A DNA stretch of 64,000 nt from Ignelater luminosus (taxonomy: Eukaryota > Arthropoda > Insecta > Coleoptera > Elateridae): positions 132,753 through 196,752 of the forward strand of contig VTPC01090912.1 in NCBI GenBank assembly GCA_011009095.1, read 5' to 3'. How positions within the stretch are numbered: the first letter of the stretch is position 1; each line of letters begins with the position of its first letter. Positions 45,177 to 57,445 of the stretch are shown here, in pieces. The translations under genes and the position numbers were made by a program. Under the pieces are notes generated by a model. The model made no database searches. It worked only from the letters and a program-made list of their open reading frames with translations, and had not been told where the DNA came from.

Positions 45177-45857
45177 CTAAACAATTCGGTTTTCGTTATT
45201 AGCTAACCGTAACGCTGCTTCATAGCTAGGTAACCCGCTGTCATCACTCCTTATAATGCTTCTTAGATTATTGTCATCTTTACCATCTTCATATTCCTGT
45301 TCCACAGCTTCTTCATAGGAAGGCGGAGGGCCTGTATTTACAGGCCGCGAAATTTCTTCCGGAATCTCAAATAACTTCAATAGAATTTTTCGTTATTAGT
45401 CAAAAACTAGATACATACAATTTAAAATAAGACACTACCTGTTGGCCCTCTATAGTATAAACTTCCATGGACAAACCCGGATCCCTCCAATAACGTGGTA
45501 AATTATTTTGTCGCTTCTGTTGATTGCGATGACAGCAGTAACAAATTAGGAACACCATTATTATGATTCCGCTCATCATTGCTCTGCGAATAACGTTTTT
45601 ATTAACAACACACAGAGGAAAATCTAAAAATATTCTCTTTTGTCCTTTTTTTTTGATATTTACCCTCCTAAAACGACGTTGACGCCGTGTACTGGCACTA
45701 CGGGCGGTCTTTGATGATTGTTCGCGTCTTCATCTTTGTGACCGTTCATGTGGGTTGAAGATAAATTTGAAATTGCAGCCAAACGTTTGAGAGACATACA
45801 TAGACATTTAATAGATCTTGTTAGACATTGCTTTGAAATATTAACAATCTTCCACAA
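45177..45857 (-). CDS. single-pass membrane protein with two PY motifs, Commissureless-like
   Basis: Three exons: 45664-45857, 45439-45583 and 45177-45374, joined at GT/AG borders in phases 2 and 0. They give 178 residues and end at TAA. Exon 1 encodes a polar, partly basic N-part. Exon 2 encodes one membrane segment at about residues 62-82 (MSGIIIMVFLICYCC), followed by basic residues (HRNQQKRQ), which suggests the C-part is cytoplasmic. Exon 3 carries PPPSYEEAV (129-137) and GLPSYEAAL (160-168). PPxY and LPxY motifs bind WW domains of Nedd4-type ubiquitin ligases, and an LPSY motif in a small single-pass protein is a hallmark of Drosophila Commissureless, which diverts Robo to endosomes. 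Orthology is inference; other PY-motif adaptors are possible. There is no signal peptide. The gene is divergent from fdl, with about 557 bp between the two ATGs. Confidence 0.7.
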
Positions 45858-46281
45858 GCTTTATAAATAATTTTATTTTTAAAAATATTATATTATCATT
45901 TAGCACCATTTTATTGTCTTTTTTGATGATTTAAACACAAACACAAAACCAACGATATATCACTAAGATGAGACAACAAAGAATAGAGAAAGAAAACAGA
46001 AATAATTCACTGTTTTGTGACCAGCTTGGAAAAGCCACGCACGGTTTCTCACAAAACACTTCGTTTTCCCGAGATAATCGATATTAACCTAATTTTTTTT
46101 TTACATTACCACCTAATCGATTCTAAATGACAAGCGTTAGTACTCAGAAATTTATTACAACTTGCACATGGTGTAATATTTTGTCGCAGCGACTAACTTA
46201 GTACTTCGAATTTTGTGCCTTTTCTGGAGTTATTGTTGAAAGAATATCAAAGCAACGAAATATCTAAAAATATGAACAATG

Positions 46282-46346
46282 AACGTCACCTGTGACGTTA
46301 ATAATTCTACCCTTAACCGATTTTATGGCGTCACGATAAACGTCAT
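46282..46346. promoter_or_regulatory. cluster of ACGTCA (CRE/bZIP-type) half-sites upstream of fdl
   Basis: AACGTCAC-CT-GTGACGTT (46282-46299) is an interrupted palindrome with perfect 8-base arms. GCGTCACG (from 46328) and AACGTCAT (from 46338) follow. Four ACGTCA-like half-sites lie 70-135 bp before the fdl ATG. bZIP factors of the CREB/ATF/XBP1 group bind such sites. The region is shared with the divergent PY-motif gene. Confidence 0.45.
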
Positions 46347-46414
46347 CAACCACTCAAACTTTTACTGTAGTTAACAATTAATAAAAATAATTGGAAAATT
46401 TTAATTACAAGAAA

Positions 46415-48420
46415 ATGAGACTTCAATTTCGATTATTCTTGTTACAGAGAATAATTATGAAGCCTGCAGGACTGAGACGTGTCCTGTACGTTCTTCTATT
46501 GATGTGCGGAGTCCTAGTATTTTACTTATTTTGGCACCAAATTACACCGCCGCTACCAGCTGGACTACCAAGGGCCGGATTCAGTGAACGACATGCACGT
46601 CAATCTTATATGTGAGTTTTTTATTTAAGTATCTATGAAAGTCAATTTGCTTATTGTTTTATTTTCTTAGAAAATTGGATCCTTTATGGACGTGGGAATG
46701 CACCAATCAGCGATGCGAGCGGCGTACGAGAGACAACTCAAAACAAACACCAGTTTCTTTAACAACTTGCAATATGTTATGTGGTTCAACTCAGTTATGG
46801 CCACAACCAAGCGGACCAGTGACATTAGGAACTCGTGCAGTTTCCTTTTATCATAATCAAATTCAGTTGGAGACATCTATTCGTGGAAGCGCACGAAAAT
46901 TAGTAGAGGATGCGTTTACAATTTTTTACGATAATATAGCAAATATGGTGTTAAAGTCGGATAAATCGCAACAACAAAATAGTGAAATTGGACGATTTAT
47001 AGTAAGAGTGCACGTGGCGCGCGTTAATGATGTGAAACTTCGACTTAGTACGGACGAAAGGTATTATTTAACTTTAAGAATAAACCAAAACGATCTCGTC
47101 GCTAATATAAATGCTACGACGTTCTTCGGTGCAAGACACGGATTAGAAACGTTGTCGCAACTCGTGTGGTGGGACGAATTTGCTTCCGGTGGCATGCTAA
47201 GAGTATTAAAAGGCGCAACTGTACAGGATGCTCCTGCATTCCCTTATCGTGGAATTATGTTAGATACCTCACGTAATTTCATTCCATTAGAAAATATTAA
47301 ACGAGCATTGATAGGCATGTCCGCCAACAAATTAAACGTATTCCACTGGCATATCTCTGACTCGCAAAGCTTTCCATTTATGTCTCCACGTGTACCTCAG
47401 TTAGCCAAATACGGAGCGTACAGTGCCGATATGATGTATAATGCAAACGATATTAAAGAAATAGTAGACTTTGCATTAGTAAGAGGTATTCGAGTTATAA
47501 TAGAAGTAGATACGCCAGCTCACGCGGGTAACGGTTGGACATGGGGACCACAAGAAAATTTAGGAGAATTAGCCGTTTGCGTTAATGAACAGCCTTGGAG
47601 TTTATACTGCGGAGAGCCACCATGTGGTCAGCTGAATCCACAAAATCCTCACATATACGACGTTTTAGAGAAATTGTATAAAGACATTCTTGAATTAAGT
47701 AATGAAACTGAAATATTTCATTTGGGGGGCGATGAAGTAAATTTAGAGTGTTGGTCTCAGCATTTGAAATGGGAAGGTTCGTTTGCAAATTATACTGATC
47801 TTCATGATCTTTGGGGAGATTTCACGTTGAAAGCTTTAAAGAGTCTAGCCAATGCAAATGGAGGTAGACGTCCGTCACATGTGGTGGTTTGGTCGAGTAA
47901 CCTTAGTAAAAGACCTTACACTGCCAAATATCTTGATAAAAACAATATTGTTGTTCAAACGTGGGGCCCTAGTCAATGGACAGAAACGTTAGAGTTGCTA
48001 ATGGAAGGATATCGTCTTATAATATCACATGTTGACGCCTGGTATTTGGATTGTGGTTTTGGTCGGTGGAGGGAAACAGGTGAAGCTGCTTGTGATCCAT
48101 ACAGACCATGGCAGTCTGTGTACAATCATAGACCATGGCAGCAACCACACATAAATAAAAAGTTAATCTTAGGGGGTGAAGCTTGTTTGTGGAGCGAACA
48201 ACTTGATCCAGATGCTTTAGATGCTCGTCTTTGGCCTAGAGCCGCCGCGTTTGCCGAGCGCATATGGAGCGATCCTCAGGCAGGTCCATACATAGTAAGT
48301 ATAGCGGAAGATGTTTATACAAGGTTAGGAACACAAAGAGATAGACTGGTTCGACGGGGTCTTGGCGCCGAAGCGATGTGGCCAGTTTGGTGTACGCAAA
48401 ATCCTGGAATGTGTCTTTGA
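46415..48420 (+). CDS. fdl: beta-N-acetylglucosaminidase, fused lobes type (GH20)
   Basis: Exons 46415-46611 and 46671-48420, joined in frame by a 59-bp GTGAGT...TTAG intron, give 648 residues. Residues 23-40 (VLYVLLLMCGVLVFYLFW) form one membrane anchor near the N-terminus, making a type II protein of the secretory pathway. Met15 is an alternative start. After KLDPLWTWEC comes the GH20 N-domain, then the barrel: FPYRGIMLDTSRNFIPLENI, LNVFHWHISDSQSFP, IIEVDTPAHAGNGW, and FHLGGDEVNLECW with the catalytic pair Asp420-Glu421. It ends with the conserved WPVWCTQNPGMC. The family removes the terminal GlcNAc from the alpha-1,3 branch of GlcNAcMan3GlcNAc2 N-glycans, which produces the short paucimannose glycans of insects. 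The anchor and the retained catalytic residues favour fdl over secreted chitin-degrading paralogues. The frame is intact. Confidence 0.95.
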
Positions 48421-48746
48421 CGAAAATATAAAGAGCTTAGCAATTTGACAATGTACAGTATAAAATATACGTATAAAAAGCAATTAAGTTGTATTTGAAA
48501 TGAAAAGTGACCATTCTAGTCTTACGTTGGGGCAGTAAATTTACACGCTTAGTAGAATTAAGTCTTAATAACTGTATTTGTGTAAGAGGTAACAAAAAGG
48601 ATTTCAATGAAATGCCGAATGTGATGGTTAGTAGTTTAAGAAGAAATATGAAAAGTTTTCTTATGTGCCTGCATGTATTTTTAAGATACGACTGTATTGA
48701 TATAATTCCTATCAGTAAGAATTTGTATATAATTTTGTACTTACCT

Positions 48747-48752
48747 AATAAA
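48747..48752 (+). other. probable poly(A) signal of fdl
   Basis: AATAAA 327 bp after the fdl stop codon, in an AT-rich 3' flank. Others may also be used. Confidence 0.45.
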
Positions 48753-50028
48753 ATTGTAAAAATTTGATTAAGTAAACATTTTAAATTAATTAAACGATTT
48801 ATGAAAATTGTTATATTATTATCATTCTTTAATGATCATATTTTCTCATTTATATAACAATTATAGTGATTAGAGATTTTTACAACTTTCCTCTTTTATT
48901 GCAGATATCACATTAAGGAAAGAATTGTGAATAAAAAAGAAATAAATTTGTCTGTAACTTTCTAATGTGGTCATTAGAAGCAGAAATTTAATAGAAATTT
49001 TGAATTTTGCAGCCTGTATTAGGTATAATAACGAAATTTTTATTTCGGTTGCTTCCATGAAAGTTTTATTTTTAAGAAAAAGAAACTAAATTAGCCATGC
49101 CTCTCAAAAATATGAGTACTTGTATATTCAAGTTTAATGTTCGTAGCTAATGTGACCATTAGTTTAGTTATATTTGAAATATTTTCAACATTTTTAAGCA
49201 ATAATCTTTCTTTTCCATATTTGTCACATATTACTGCTACATATTTATCTTATATTGACCAATATTTCTACTATCGGCACAAAATGAATAAGTTTTATGC
49301 ATATACTTTTATAAGTAATAACATCCAAGCTGTTTCTTATCTTCTCTTATTTTGAAAATTTGAAAGAGATTGCTATTATTCAAGAAAGCAATAAGATGAG
49401 AAGATAAACACTCTGGAAGATATACAGCAAGGGCTTTCACACAGGAGTCTTACTCTTATGTATACAATATTATCAGAAAGTCCCTGATTATATTACTCAA
49501 TTACAGATTTAGGTTTCTTTAGGATCTGACATCTGAACATCTGTGTGGGGGTTCTTTTCAAGAAAATTAAGTAATGAAGATCAACATCTGTTGATTGTTT
49601 TTATAAGAGTTTCTTCAAATCTAATTTCTACCATGTGTTATGCTAGAATTCTGTCCACAGAAGGAAACTTTGGAATTATCTAATTCAGATAGAAACATCG
49701 ATACAATCAAGATTTTCAACTTCTGTACAGGATTTTTGCAATTTTGTTGTGGATTACTTTCTTGCTTCATTTCACTACCATCAAACGACAGTGAACTGGT
49801 TCAGAGGCTTACTAAAGTATTCTCAATAGAAGATAAATACTGCTGCTACCAGGGGGGAGGGCTAAAGGGACGATCCTCACTCTTGGAAAACACAAAATAA
49901 ACTGTTTTTATACAGCGTGTGTGGAAAATTGATTGACAAGTGAAAAGTTTCGTTGATATTTATTTTCTACAGAAAGACTTTCAAAAAAGTTTTGTTTTCA
50001 CCTAAATGACAAATTGTACCCTCAGAAT
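48753..50028. other. AT-rich stretch, no gene seen
   Basis: Short open frames (for example 49640-49900) without family resemblance. TACAGCGTGTGTGG near 49912 could be another TA-target element end, but no partner was found. Confidence 0.35.
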
Positions 50029-50155
50029 CAGGCCCGTAGCTGAGGGTTGTAGCGCCTGTGTGATGAAACATATTTTGGTACCTCCCGCCCCCCTAATGTA
50101 TTCGTTTTTTTTTTGTAAGATATTTAATCGGAGATATTTGCGAAACTTTAGTATA

Positions 50156-51363
50156 CAAGGTGTAGAATTGCTTCACGCATCATAAGGAGTTTGTAAAAAT
50201 TAGTTTTAATTTTTCCCCGGTTTCGGAAAAATGAAAATAACACAAGTAACATGTACACTGCTCCAAAAAAGAGAATGGACAGGGCTATAACCAATTATAA
50301 GGTATTTACAGTTGTGTAGGCAACCCATTCTACAACATCGCCATTACTTTCACGCCAAGACGGGCTCTCTGCAGGGTGCCTATCGTAATTAGTTCCGCAT
50401 CATTGAATCTTTACCTAAGCGGTCCCGGGGATTATATTTTCGGTTTTAAAATACATTTTAGATATGAAAGCTAAACATTTGTGTGCATCTTTTTCAGGGA
50501 AGGAATACAGTTAAGACTTGAGTTAATAATAAATTATTAAATTGGTCCAAAAGGTTGTGTGTATTAGAAAATTTTTGAATTAACACTAATCGTTAGATTG
50601 TATCGTCAATTAACTTCCAGAAAGTTTTATTGAAGAAGCCATTAATTTTAAGCATTAACTTAAAGCTTTAAAAGAAGCGTATTATAAAACCCACAGAGTA
50701 ATTCTGAGAGAGCGTTTTTCTTCTGCCAGCAATTCGTGATTTATTTTCAGCACTTTTTGTCAAAATATATCAACAATTACTAATAACTTGCAGGAACTGA
50801 GGTTAAATTTAATAACATTTTAAGCTTAGTAATTTTACTTATTTAAATAAGTTACAAATGTAAACAAATAAAACTTATTAACAAAATACCCGTTTCTCTT
50901 CTTGGGTCATTTGCTGTTAAACAATACCATGGCATTCTTATTTAATCATCCAAAAGTGTGTTATTCATTCCTTGAAAAGGATGCATACACATATTTAGCT
51001 TTCTTGTCTAAAGTTTATTTAAAAACTGAAAATAACAATTTTGGGTGCCGCTTAGGTAAAGATTCAATGAAGCGGAACTAATTGCGACAGGCACTCTGCA
51101 GAGAACTTGCCTTAGCTTGAATTGCTTGAAAGTAATGGTGATATTGTAGAATGGGTTGCCTACGCAACTGGCACTTAGCTCTGTCCATTCTCTTTTTTGG
51201 GGCACTGTACACTTGTACAGGTGCACTAAGTTTTCTTTTGTCTTTAAAAACTCAATGTATCCTTTTGCTCTAAAATAATTAGGAAAGTAAATAATTGGGC
51301 ATTTCAGTTACGTTAAATATTCACTGTTAAATTCGTATGATTGATGAACCAATTCTACACCTG
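50156..51363. mobile_element. mariner-type MITE, middle layer of the nest
   Basis: The left end CAAGGTGTAGAATTGCTTCA is the inverse of the right end (TGAACCAATTCTACACCTG). TA lies at 50154-50155 and 51364-51365. The end resembles that of the mariner at 21514 (CCAGGTGTAGAA...), suggesting mobilisation by a related transposase. Only about 255 bp belong to it once the inner element is excluded. Confidence 0.7.
50256..51207. mobile_element. TIR element with about 180-bp inverted arms, inner layer of the nest
   Basis: The left arm starts CACTGCTCCAAAAAAGAGAA and the right arm (inverted) CAGTGCCCCAAAAAAGAGAA; both run on through TGGACAG, CCCATTCTACAA, CTCTGCAG and TTCATTGAATCTTTACCTAA-type sequence. 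TA borders both sides (50254-50255, 51208-51209). Length is 952 bp with no coding capacity recognised in the AT-rich centre. Confidence 0.8.
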
Positions 51364-51416
51364 TACAATGTAAATACTTACTGTTGTTATTTACTAGTAA
51401 AATGTTTTACAAAGGT

Positions 51417-51523
51417 ACTCGCCTCACTTTTACATTAGCAAACTGATCGACTATCTCTTCCACATCTAAATTCTCAGAAAGATCATTTTCAATAGATAAA
51501 AGTGCAAGGCTCGACAACTGGTC
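51417..51523 (-). pseudogene. hAT transposase C-terminal fragment
   Basis: On the minus strand, DQLSSLALLSIENDLSENLD followed by VEEIVDQFANVKVRR matches the end of hAT transposases of the ZMYM-type group (LSxLALLSIE ... FAxxKxRR), the dimerisation tail. The upstream part (51540-51720) is open in another frame but not clearly recognisable. The N-terminal and catalytic parts are absent. Confidence 0.65.
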
Positions 51524-52017
51524 TTGATGTTTTGTACAAAAGCACAATTACAACTAATTACCACCAAAGTGAACCAAAGACTACCTAAAGAGGAATATTT
51601 GAAATTTGCAATTTCTTTTAAATTTGTTAGAATGGCACATTTGTTGTCCAGGTGTTTTCGGAAAATTCTTAAAGCTCTAAGTAGAGTTTGAGCCGAAAGT
51701 GAAAGACTCAATATAAACATCTCCGGAGTTATTTATGGTGTGCTGTATAGCCCGTCCTTCAGTTGGGTTTAATTATAGGAATGAGTATCGTTGCAAAGAA
51801 TTTTGTAAAATATTTTTCTATTACCTTGTGTACCATTATAATTTTTTAAAACGGAAAAATTATGAATGCGATTTCACTAAATTTGCGCCCCTTATAAGTG
51901 GCGCCCGCGTGTTAGACACGCACTGCTCACCCGTCAGCTACGGCCCTGCATTAGAATGATTAACCAAAATTGCTACCGAGAAAATGACAGAGTAAATTCT
52001 TAATGACTAGTTTGACT

Positions 52018-52620
52018 GTTTTTTAAAGGAACCTACCTTTGATTTGTCTTGGTTACGGAATTATCGATCCTCAAAGTTGCACGTACCTTCCAGACATAGT
52101 TGGTTTTCTGAACCAATGGTGGTTGGTTATGATGACTGCAGGCTGTTATTGTCAAACTCGCTGAATCCATTTAAGATATATTTGGTTTCATCTTCTGGGG
52201 CAAGAAGTAATACCATGTCGTTAACGTATCTGTAGTGGACAGGAGAGGAAATTTTATAGTGGATATAATTTGAGTTGCTATGTGAAACAGAGCGAGGTTT
52301 GCGATGCTGGGGGAAAATGGAGCTCCCATCGGGCAGCCATATATTTGTTTATACATAGAGTTCTTATAACTGAACATCGACGAATCAAAAATTAAAGTTA
52401 TATGATGTTGGTAAGAAGTGATTTCGGTATGTAATATTTAAAACATTGTATTTTTTATTGATGTAATCTAATGCTAGATTTATGGGACGATGATACTACA
52501 TCTAAGCATATGATCCTATAGTTTTTAAATCTAGATATGTCAAGAGACCTTAATTTATTAACTAATTGGAAGGAATTGTTTATGTCGAAACCAGAGTCGC
52601 TGGCCAAGAACTGAAGTAGC
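52018..52620 (-). mobile_element. Penelope-like element, reverse transcriptase fragment
   Basis: On the minus strand: SLLTNIITLIFDSSMFSYKN, then MYKQIYGCPMGAPFSPSIAN (52171-52377), the box that distinguishes Penelope-like reverse transcriptases, and WFRKPTMSGRYVQL (about 52060-52110), from their thumb region. The YVDD region between them is distorted. Truncated at both ends, with no GIY-YIG part here. Confidence 0.7.
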
Positions 52621-53589
52621 ATGGACACTAACTAATACTGATAACTGAGAAACTGGGTTATTTATGTGGGATACAACAGGTCGAGCAGCTGACTATTCTT
52701 CTACTAGGCCGTAGATCTTAAAAATGACGCAATCCAGTGTGGTTAGTTATTTGTTTGTCTATATGCTGATCTTTTAACGATTGTTTGCTATTGTAGTTGT
52801 TTGGGGTATGGAATTAGATGTTAGTAGCTTTTGTACTTGTTAGAGTCGGATAACAGCTCTGTCATTTTTTCTTCGTATTCGGTTCGATTCATTAAGACTG
52901 ACTTTTTGTCGGCTTTTATGTTCTGTTCTATGTTACTTATAATAAATAATTCCTTTCTTGTGTGTTGTGGGCGGGAACACTAGATTTAGGGTCGAGCTCA
53001 AATGAATATTGTAAATCTTGTGGTATTTCAACGTCTGAAATATTACGAAACCATTTTTTAGTGTTCTTATCCACAACTTTCTTAAAACTTTATCATAGAC
53101 CACCCAACTTATTTTATTAAATTATAAATTTTTTTGATGTTCTTAATTGTTTGATTGACTGATGACAAATATGCAGATTTGAAGGCCATTTGCCGTCTAA
53201 TTGGTTTACTATCTTTCTGGGAAAATATAATTAGAAATTTAAATAACCAGGAACAAAATAATGAAGAATCTAAAATCGGCTGTTAAGCTCCATAAACAGT
53301 CCAAGAATAAGCTAAGCTAAACAATATAAGGTTCGTTTCAAACTTCAATGGTATCAGAGCGTTGGTCGCTTATCAACTGTAAAATATCTTCCAAACAACT
53401 GGTCAGTGCAAAAGAAAAGTTTAGACGGTCTATAGATGTTAAACGATTCTAAATTAATTTAAGTCACTGTTCTATAGCACGTTTTGCTGTTTGCACATGC
53501 AAACATATTTCAGTTTGTTGACTAAAAGATGAGAAATATGTTGGAGTAAGAGAGGAGCTATGTAGTACAAAGTATATTAGGACTTTCGA
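52621..53589. other. AT-rich stretch, no gene seen
   Basis: Perhaps further decayed Penelope-like sequence, but no motif is legible. Confidence 0.3.
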
Positions 53590-55640
53590 CTAAAGAATAC
53601 AGTAGTATGGATCACCCACAGGAAAGAACCCAAGAAAGCGAAAGCATTCTGGGACCAATTAGACAACATTCTGCAAAAAAATCCCAAGAAACCGCGTCAA
53701 AACTCTCATGGGCGATTTCAACGCCCAAATTGGTAAAGAAAAGCAATTGAAATACTGGTAGATAAATAATCAGGACATAAGCAGACTAACCGCAATATGG
53801 CATGCGACTCGTCGAACTATGCAAAAATCATGGCCTATTTTTTTAAATCGATATTCTGTAAAAAAAAACCTTCTCAAACCAAGACTTGGATTACACCCAA
53901 CTCATCATTGGATGCATTCCAGCTGGACCACGTGATGATCTCTCGTATTAATACATCAGAAATCATGGAACTCAAAGTCCTCAAAAGACTAGACCTAGAT
54001 TGCGATCAGGGCCAAATAAAGTTTTCCCTAAACATCATTCCAGAAAAGAGGAAACAATTCAAAATAAAAGTTGCACAATGTAAATACGACGTACAAAAAA
54101 CCAACTCAAAGAACCCAGAAGAACAGTTACAAAATCGATAAGAAAAATATGCAAGCTGAATGACGATACAACATTACAAGAAATAGAAGACGACTTCAAG
54201 AAAAGCAATTCACGAAACTACTACAGAACATTCAAAGAAATGACTAAATGCTCCTCACCATCACTCCAGTTCAGAGACAAAGATGAGGAAATTGCCCACA
54301 GCAATAGTAAAAACTATGAAATCCCTGCCAAATACTTTTCCAAATTGCTCAACTGTGAAAAGTCACAAGATAAATTCCTCAAATTCCTCATCAACTCCAC
54401 CCATCGACACCCAGATTCAAAACCACCAAGCGTACAGGAAATCAAGAAGATAATTCAATCCCTCAAAAATAACAAAGCATCTGGAAAAAACAGCAGAACT
54501 CTCGAACACTGCAAGAGAAAACCTCACTATAAAACTCAAACAGATTCTGAATAAAATCTGGAAAACGGGAAAGATTCCTGAAGACTGGAAAACGGCGATT
54601 ACATACCCATTACATAAAAAAGGAAATAAGACAGACCCAAACAACTATCGCGAAATCTCCCTTCTTTTAGTCACGTACAAAATTCTATCTAAAGGCTTCT
54701 TTAACCCCAACTGGATCCACAACCCGACGAATACCAAGGTGGATTCACAAAAGAACAATTCTGCACAGAACAAATTATAAACCAGAAAAATTTGATGAAA
54801 TATTCCGCAGTACATCTAACAAAAGTTATGTCATCACATTTGTTGATTTCGAAAAAGCTTATAATGCCTTTTTGAAATACTAGTGGAATTTGGACTAGAC
54901 CGAAAGACAACAAACTTAATCAAGGAAACACTCACAAAGACAACATCAAAAGTGAAGTTTTTGGAGAAATGGGCAAAGAGTTTAAAATAGACACGGGAGC
55001 ACGACAAGGTGAACTGCACCCTTGAAAAAATTGTAAGGGGATGGAGAAAAGCAGGTGCGCCAACACACAGTCTAGGACCAAAAATCAAAAGTGTAGAAAT
55101 AGACTGTCTACCCTTTGCCGATGGCATGGTATTAATTGCCAACCACAAGCAGTGAAAATCGGTTTACAAATTTCCTTCGAAAAAATAAAATTTATGACAG
55201 ACATCAAAACAGCACCACATGAACTTAAAATTGCCAATAACAAAGTGTCCTGTGTTAAAGAATAAATACCTCGATGAATGGAACACCGAAAACTGCAACG
55301 AACAGAGGTCCATACAGTCAAGACTCCAGAAAATGGAAACCGCGTTTCAATTAACAAAAAATACCTACGATAACAGATTCCTCTCCTGAAACTGTAAAAT
55401 CCGACATTATACAACAGTGATCAAACCAGAAGCGCTTTACGCTTCAGAGAAACTCAATTTCCAATACAAGATACTAAAAAAGCAATTGGAAATAAAAAAC
55501 GCAAAATAATGAGAAAAATTTTAGGACCAAGAACCAAGGACGGAATACATTACCCAAAACCCAACACAGAAATCTACAAGCGCATACCCAAAATCATGCT
55601 CTTCAGCTGATTCCTCTCGTTAGAATAAACAAAAGAGTAG
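53590..55640 (+). mobile_element. LINE (CFDP2-like), 5'-truncated and decayed
   Basis: Plus strand. It begins inside the endonuclease with LMGDFNAQIGKEKQ (about 53700-53745), then TWITPNSSLDAFQLDHVMIS (53870-53945), which is the endonuclease end with its conserved DH. A basic linker follows (54040-54560), with IIQSLKNNKASGKNSRTLEH, then the reverse transcriptase start IWKTGKIPEDWKTAITYPLH (54555-54620), RLDEYQGGFTKEQFCTEQII, and FADGMVLIANHKQ (55115-55155), in which the usual second Asp of the YADD/FADD catalytic box has become Gly. The C-terminal remnant runs to about 55620. It is a different, more diverged lineage than the LINEs at 9 and 34 kb. Confidence 0.75.
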
Positions 55641-57445
55641 TCGAGAGTATTTATCTGACCGATAAATAGTTAGGAAAGCGGTTATTTTTATAATTGGGGA
55701 ATTCGCTCAGAGTTCAGATGAAGCATAGTCTGATAATGCATGGTTTCTTAGATATCGGAGGTTAAAGAGGAGATGAAGAAACGTTAATTTGATTTATAAA
55801 CTCTAAACCAATCAAAATCTTCTTTTGGCGTTTGGAGGATATTTCTGTTCAATCAAGGGTCATTGTTTGTGTCCAAGAATAGTCAGCCTGGTGACGTTAT
55901 GCCAATGAAAAAGCTTCTGATCGACATATGACAATTGTTCACATGTCAATCAATCAGTCGAGTTTTCATTAGCACAAAGTTGCAAAGTTGGACACAAGCA
56001 CTGTTTGATGTACATTCCACGTTTCAAGAATATCTGCAAGTGGTTAAACGAGAGGGCGCCACTACTTTTTCTTGTCTTAACTCTTTTGTTTTTGCAATTT
56101 TTATAAAAATTTGATAGGAAACTTAAGATCTTTCATATCTTACCCAGATGCTATTTGCAGCTTTGATTAGACCACTCTCGTCTAAGAAAAGATTAAGTGA
56201 CTTTAATTTGACGTATTTATTACTACTATAGAAAAATGTATTCTCTGGTAGAAAGCTCGCTTATTGAGTCGTTTCTGCTGATATTACTAAAAAGCTATAG
56301 AGATAGAAAGAGTAACTCATTTTATTACCTTTCATCGTAGATATGCAAGAAGTATTTGACCAAGATCTTTGTCATAATGACACTGAGAGCTAGTCCGTCA
56401 AAGCTCGCAATAAATTAATTGTCCTGGTTCAATAGAGCAAAGAATAATGTTTATCTACAAAGACTTTCCACACGCGAGAGTCGATAATAAAAGCTATCAG
56501 TTAGAGGTTTGATTATTTGTCGTACATATTTATATAGTTGAACCAACAACACTACACCGTCAAGTTCTACAGGTGAAATTTCAAAACTTACCTTTCTGTT
56601 CTAGTTCTTCACTGTTTGATAACTTCTTAGGTAGTCGTTAATAAACCTTGTTCTCTTTTCTTCCTATTTGTAATCTTTTTTTTCTAGTGTTCATCGGCTT
56701 CACTTTTGCTTTTCTGTTGATTGAAAATTTGCCTTTATTCTAATCAGCAGATTATTGCACACCTGGGTTATTATTTGATTTTTGATATTTTACTTTGATG
56801 TTTTGAATGTTTTTTCGGAACGATTTATGTGTTAGACCCTTCAATTTGCGATTGAGTTTTGACATGGCTAGAGTTTCGTATCCTTCTTTTCTGTTTTAAA
56901 TGACTATAGTATAATTGAAGGGCATTTTAAACCTTAGTGTGGTATTAATCTAACAACTAGAATATTATAGTAAACAGTCAAAGTTTGAGTTTACTGAAGT
57001 TCAAGATACTTCGTTGAAGTTGCTACCGACCAACGAAGAGTAAGCAAAAAGTATGTGGTGGTATATTATCTGTCTTACTGCTTGCAGTTTAATGCTTCAG
57101 AGCCGATCATAAATCAGAAAGTAAATATAACAAAATTCTACAAAGAAGCAACTGGCATGATTATCACTGAGACAGTACATAAATATAATGCATCTGTAAC
57201 CCTTTTTTGTTTTCAACATGCCAAAAAATAGTAAATGGTACTGGTAGAAGTAGAATGTTTATAACCTCTAACTCTCTTAGAATATTAACTAGTGTTATTA
57301 GTACCACTTTAATACTACATAGTACATAGAATACCATAGATTTAATGTAACAGCTAATTAAGTCGTTTACTATAAACAAACATATTTTAAAAATCCAGAC
57401 TAAAAAGCCCAAATTTGCTATAACTTAATCGTTATAACTAGTATT
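55641..57445. other. AT-rich stretch, no gene seen
   Basis: 3' flank of the GPCR gene (minus strand) and unrecognised AT-rich DNA. Confidence 0.4.

Larger units (their letters stand above)
50029..51948 (-). mobile_element. hAT transposon relic, outer shell of a three-layer nest
   Basis: The left end CAGGCCCGTAGCTGA and right end TCAGCTACGGCCCTG are inverted. CAGGG-type ends followed by CGTAGC are common in hAT elements. A C-terminal hAT transposase piece (51417-51523, minus) lies inside. Two further TIR elements (50156-51363 and, within it, 50256-51207) make up most of its length. The flanking 8-bp duplication is not convincing (CTCAGAAT against ATTAGAAT), probably from decay. Confidence 0.6.

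Noticed and set aside
46654-46670. ATG at 46654 as the fdl start
   Set aside because: It lies in the intron just before the acceptor; the upstream exon supplies the membrane anchor and joins in frame.
49640-49900. 86-residue plus-strand frame downstream of fdl
   Set aside because: No homology recognised, no splice or poly(A) context; likely chance.
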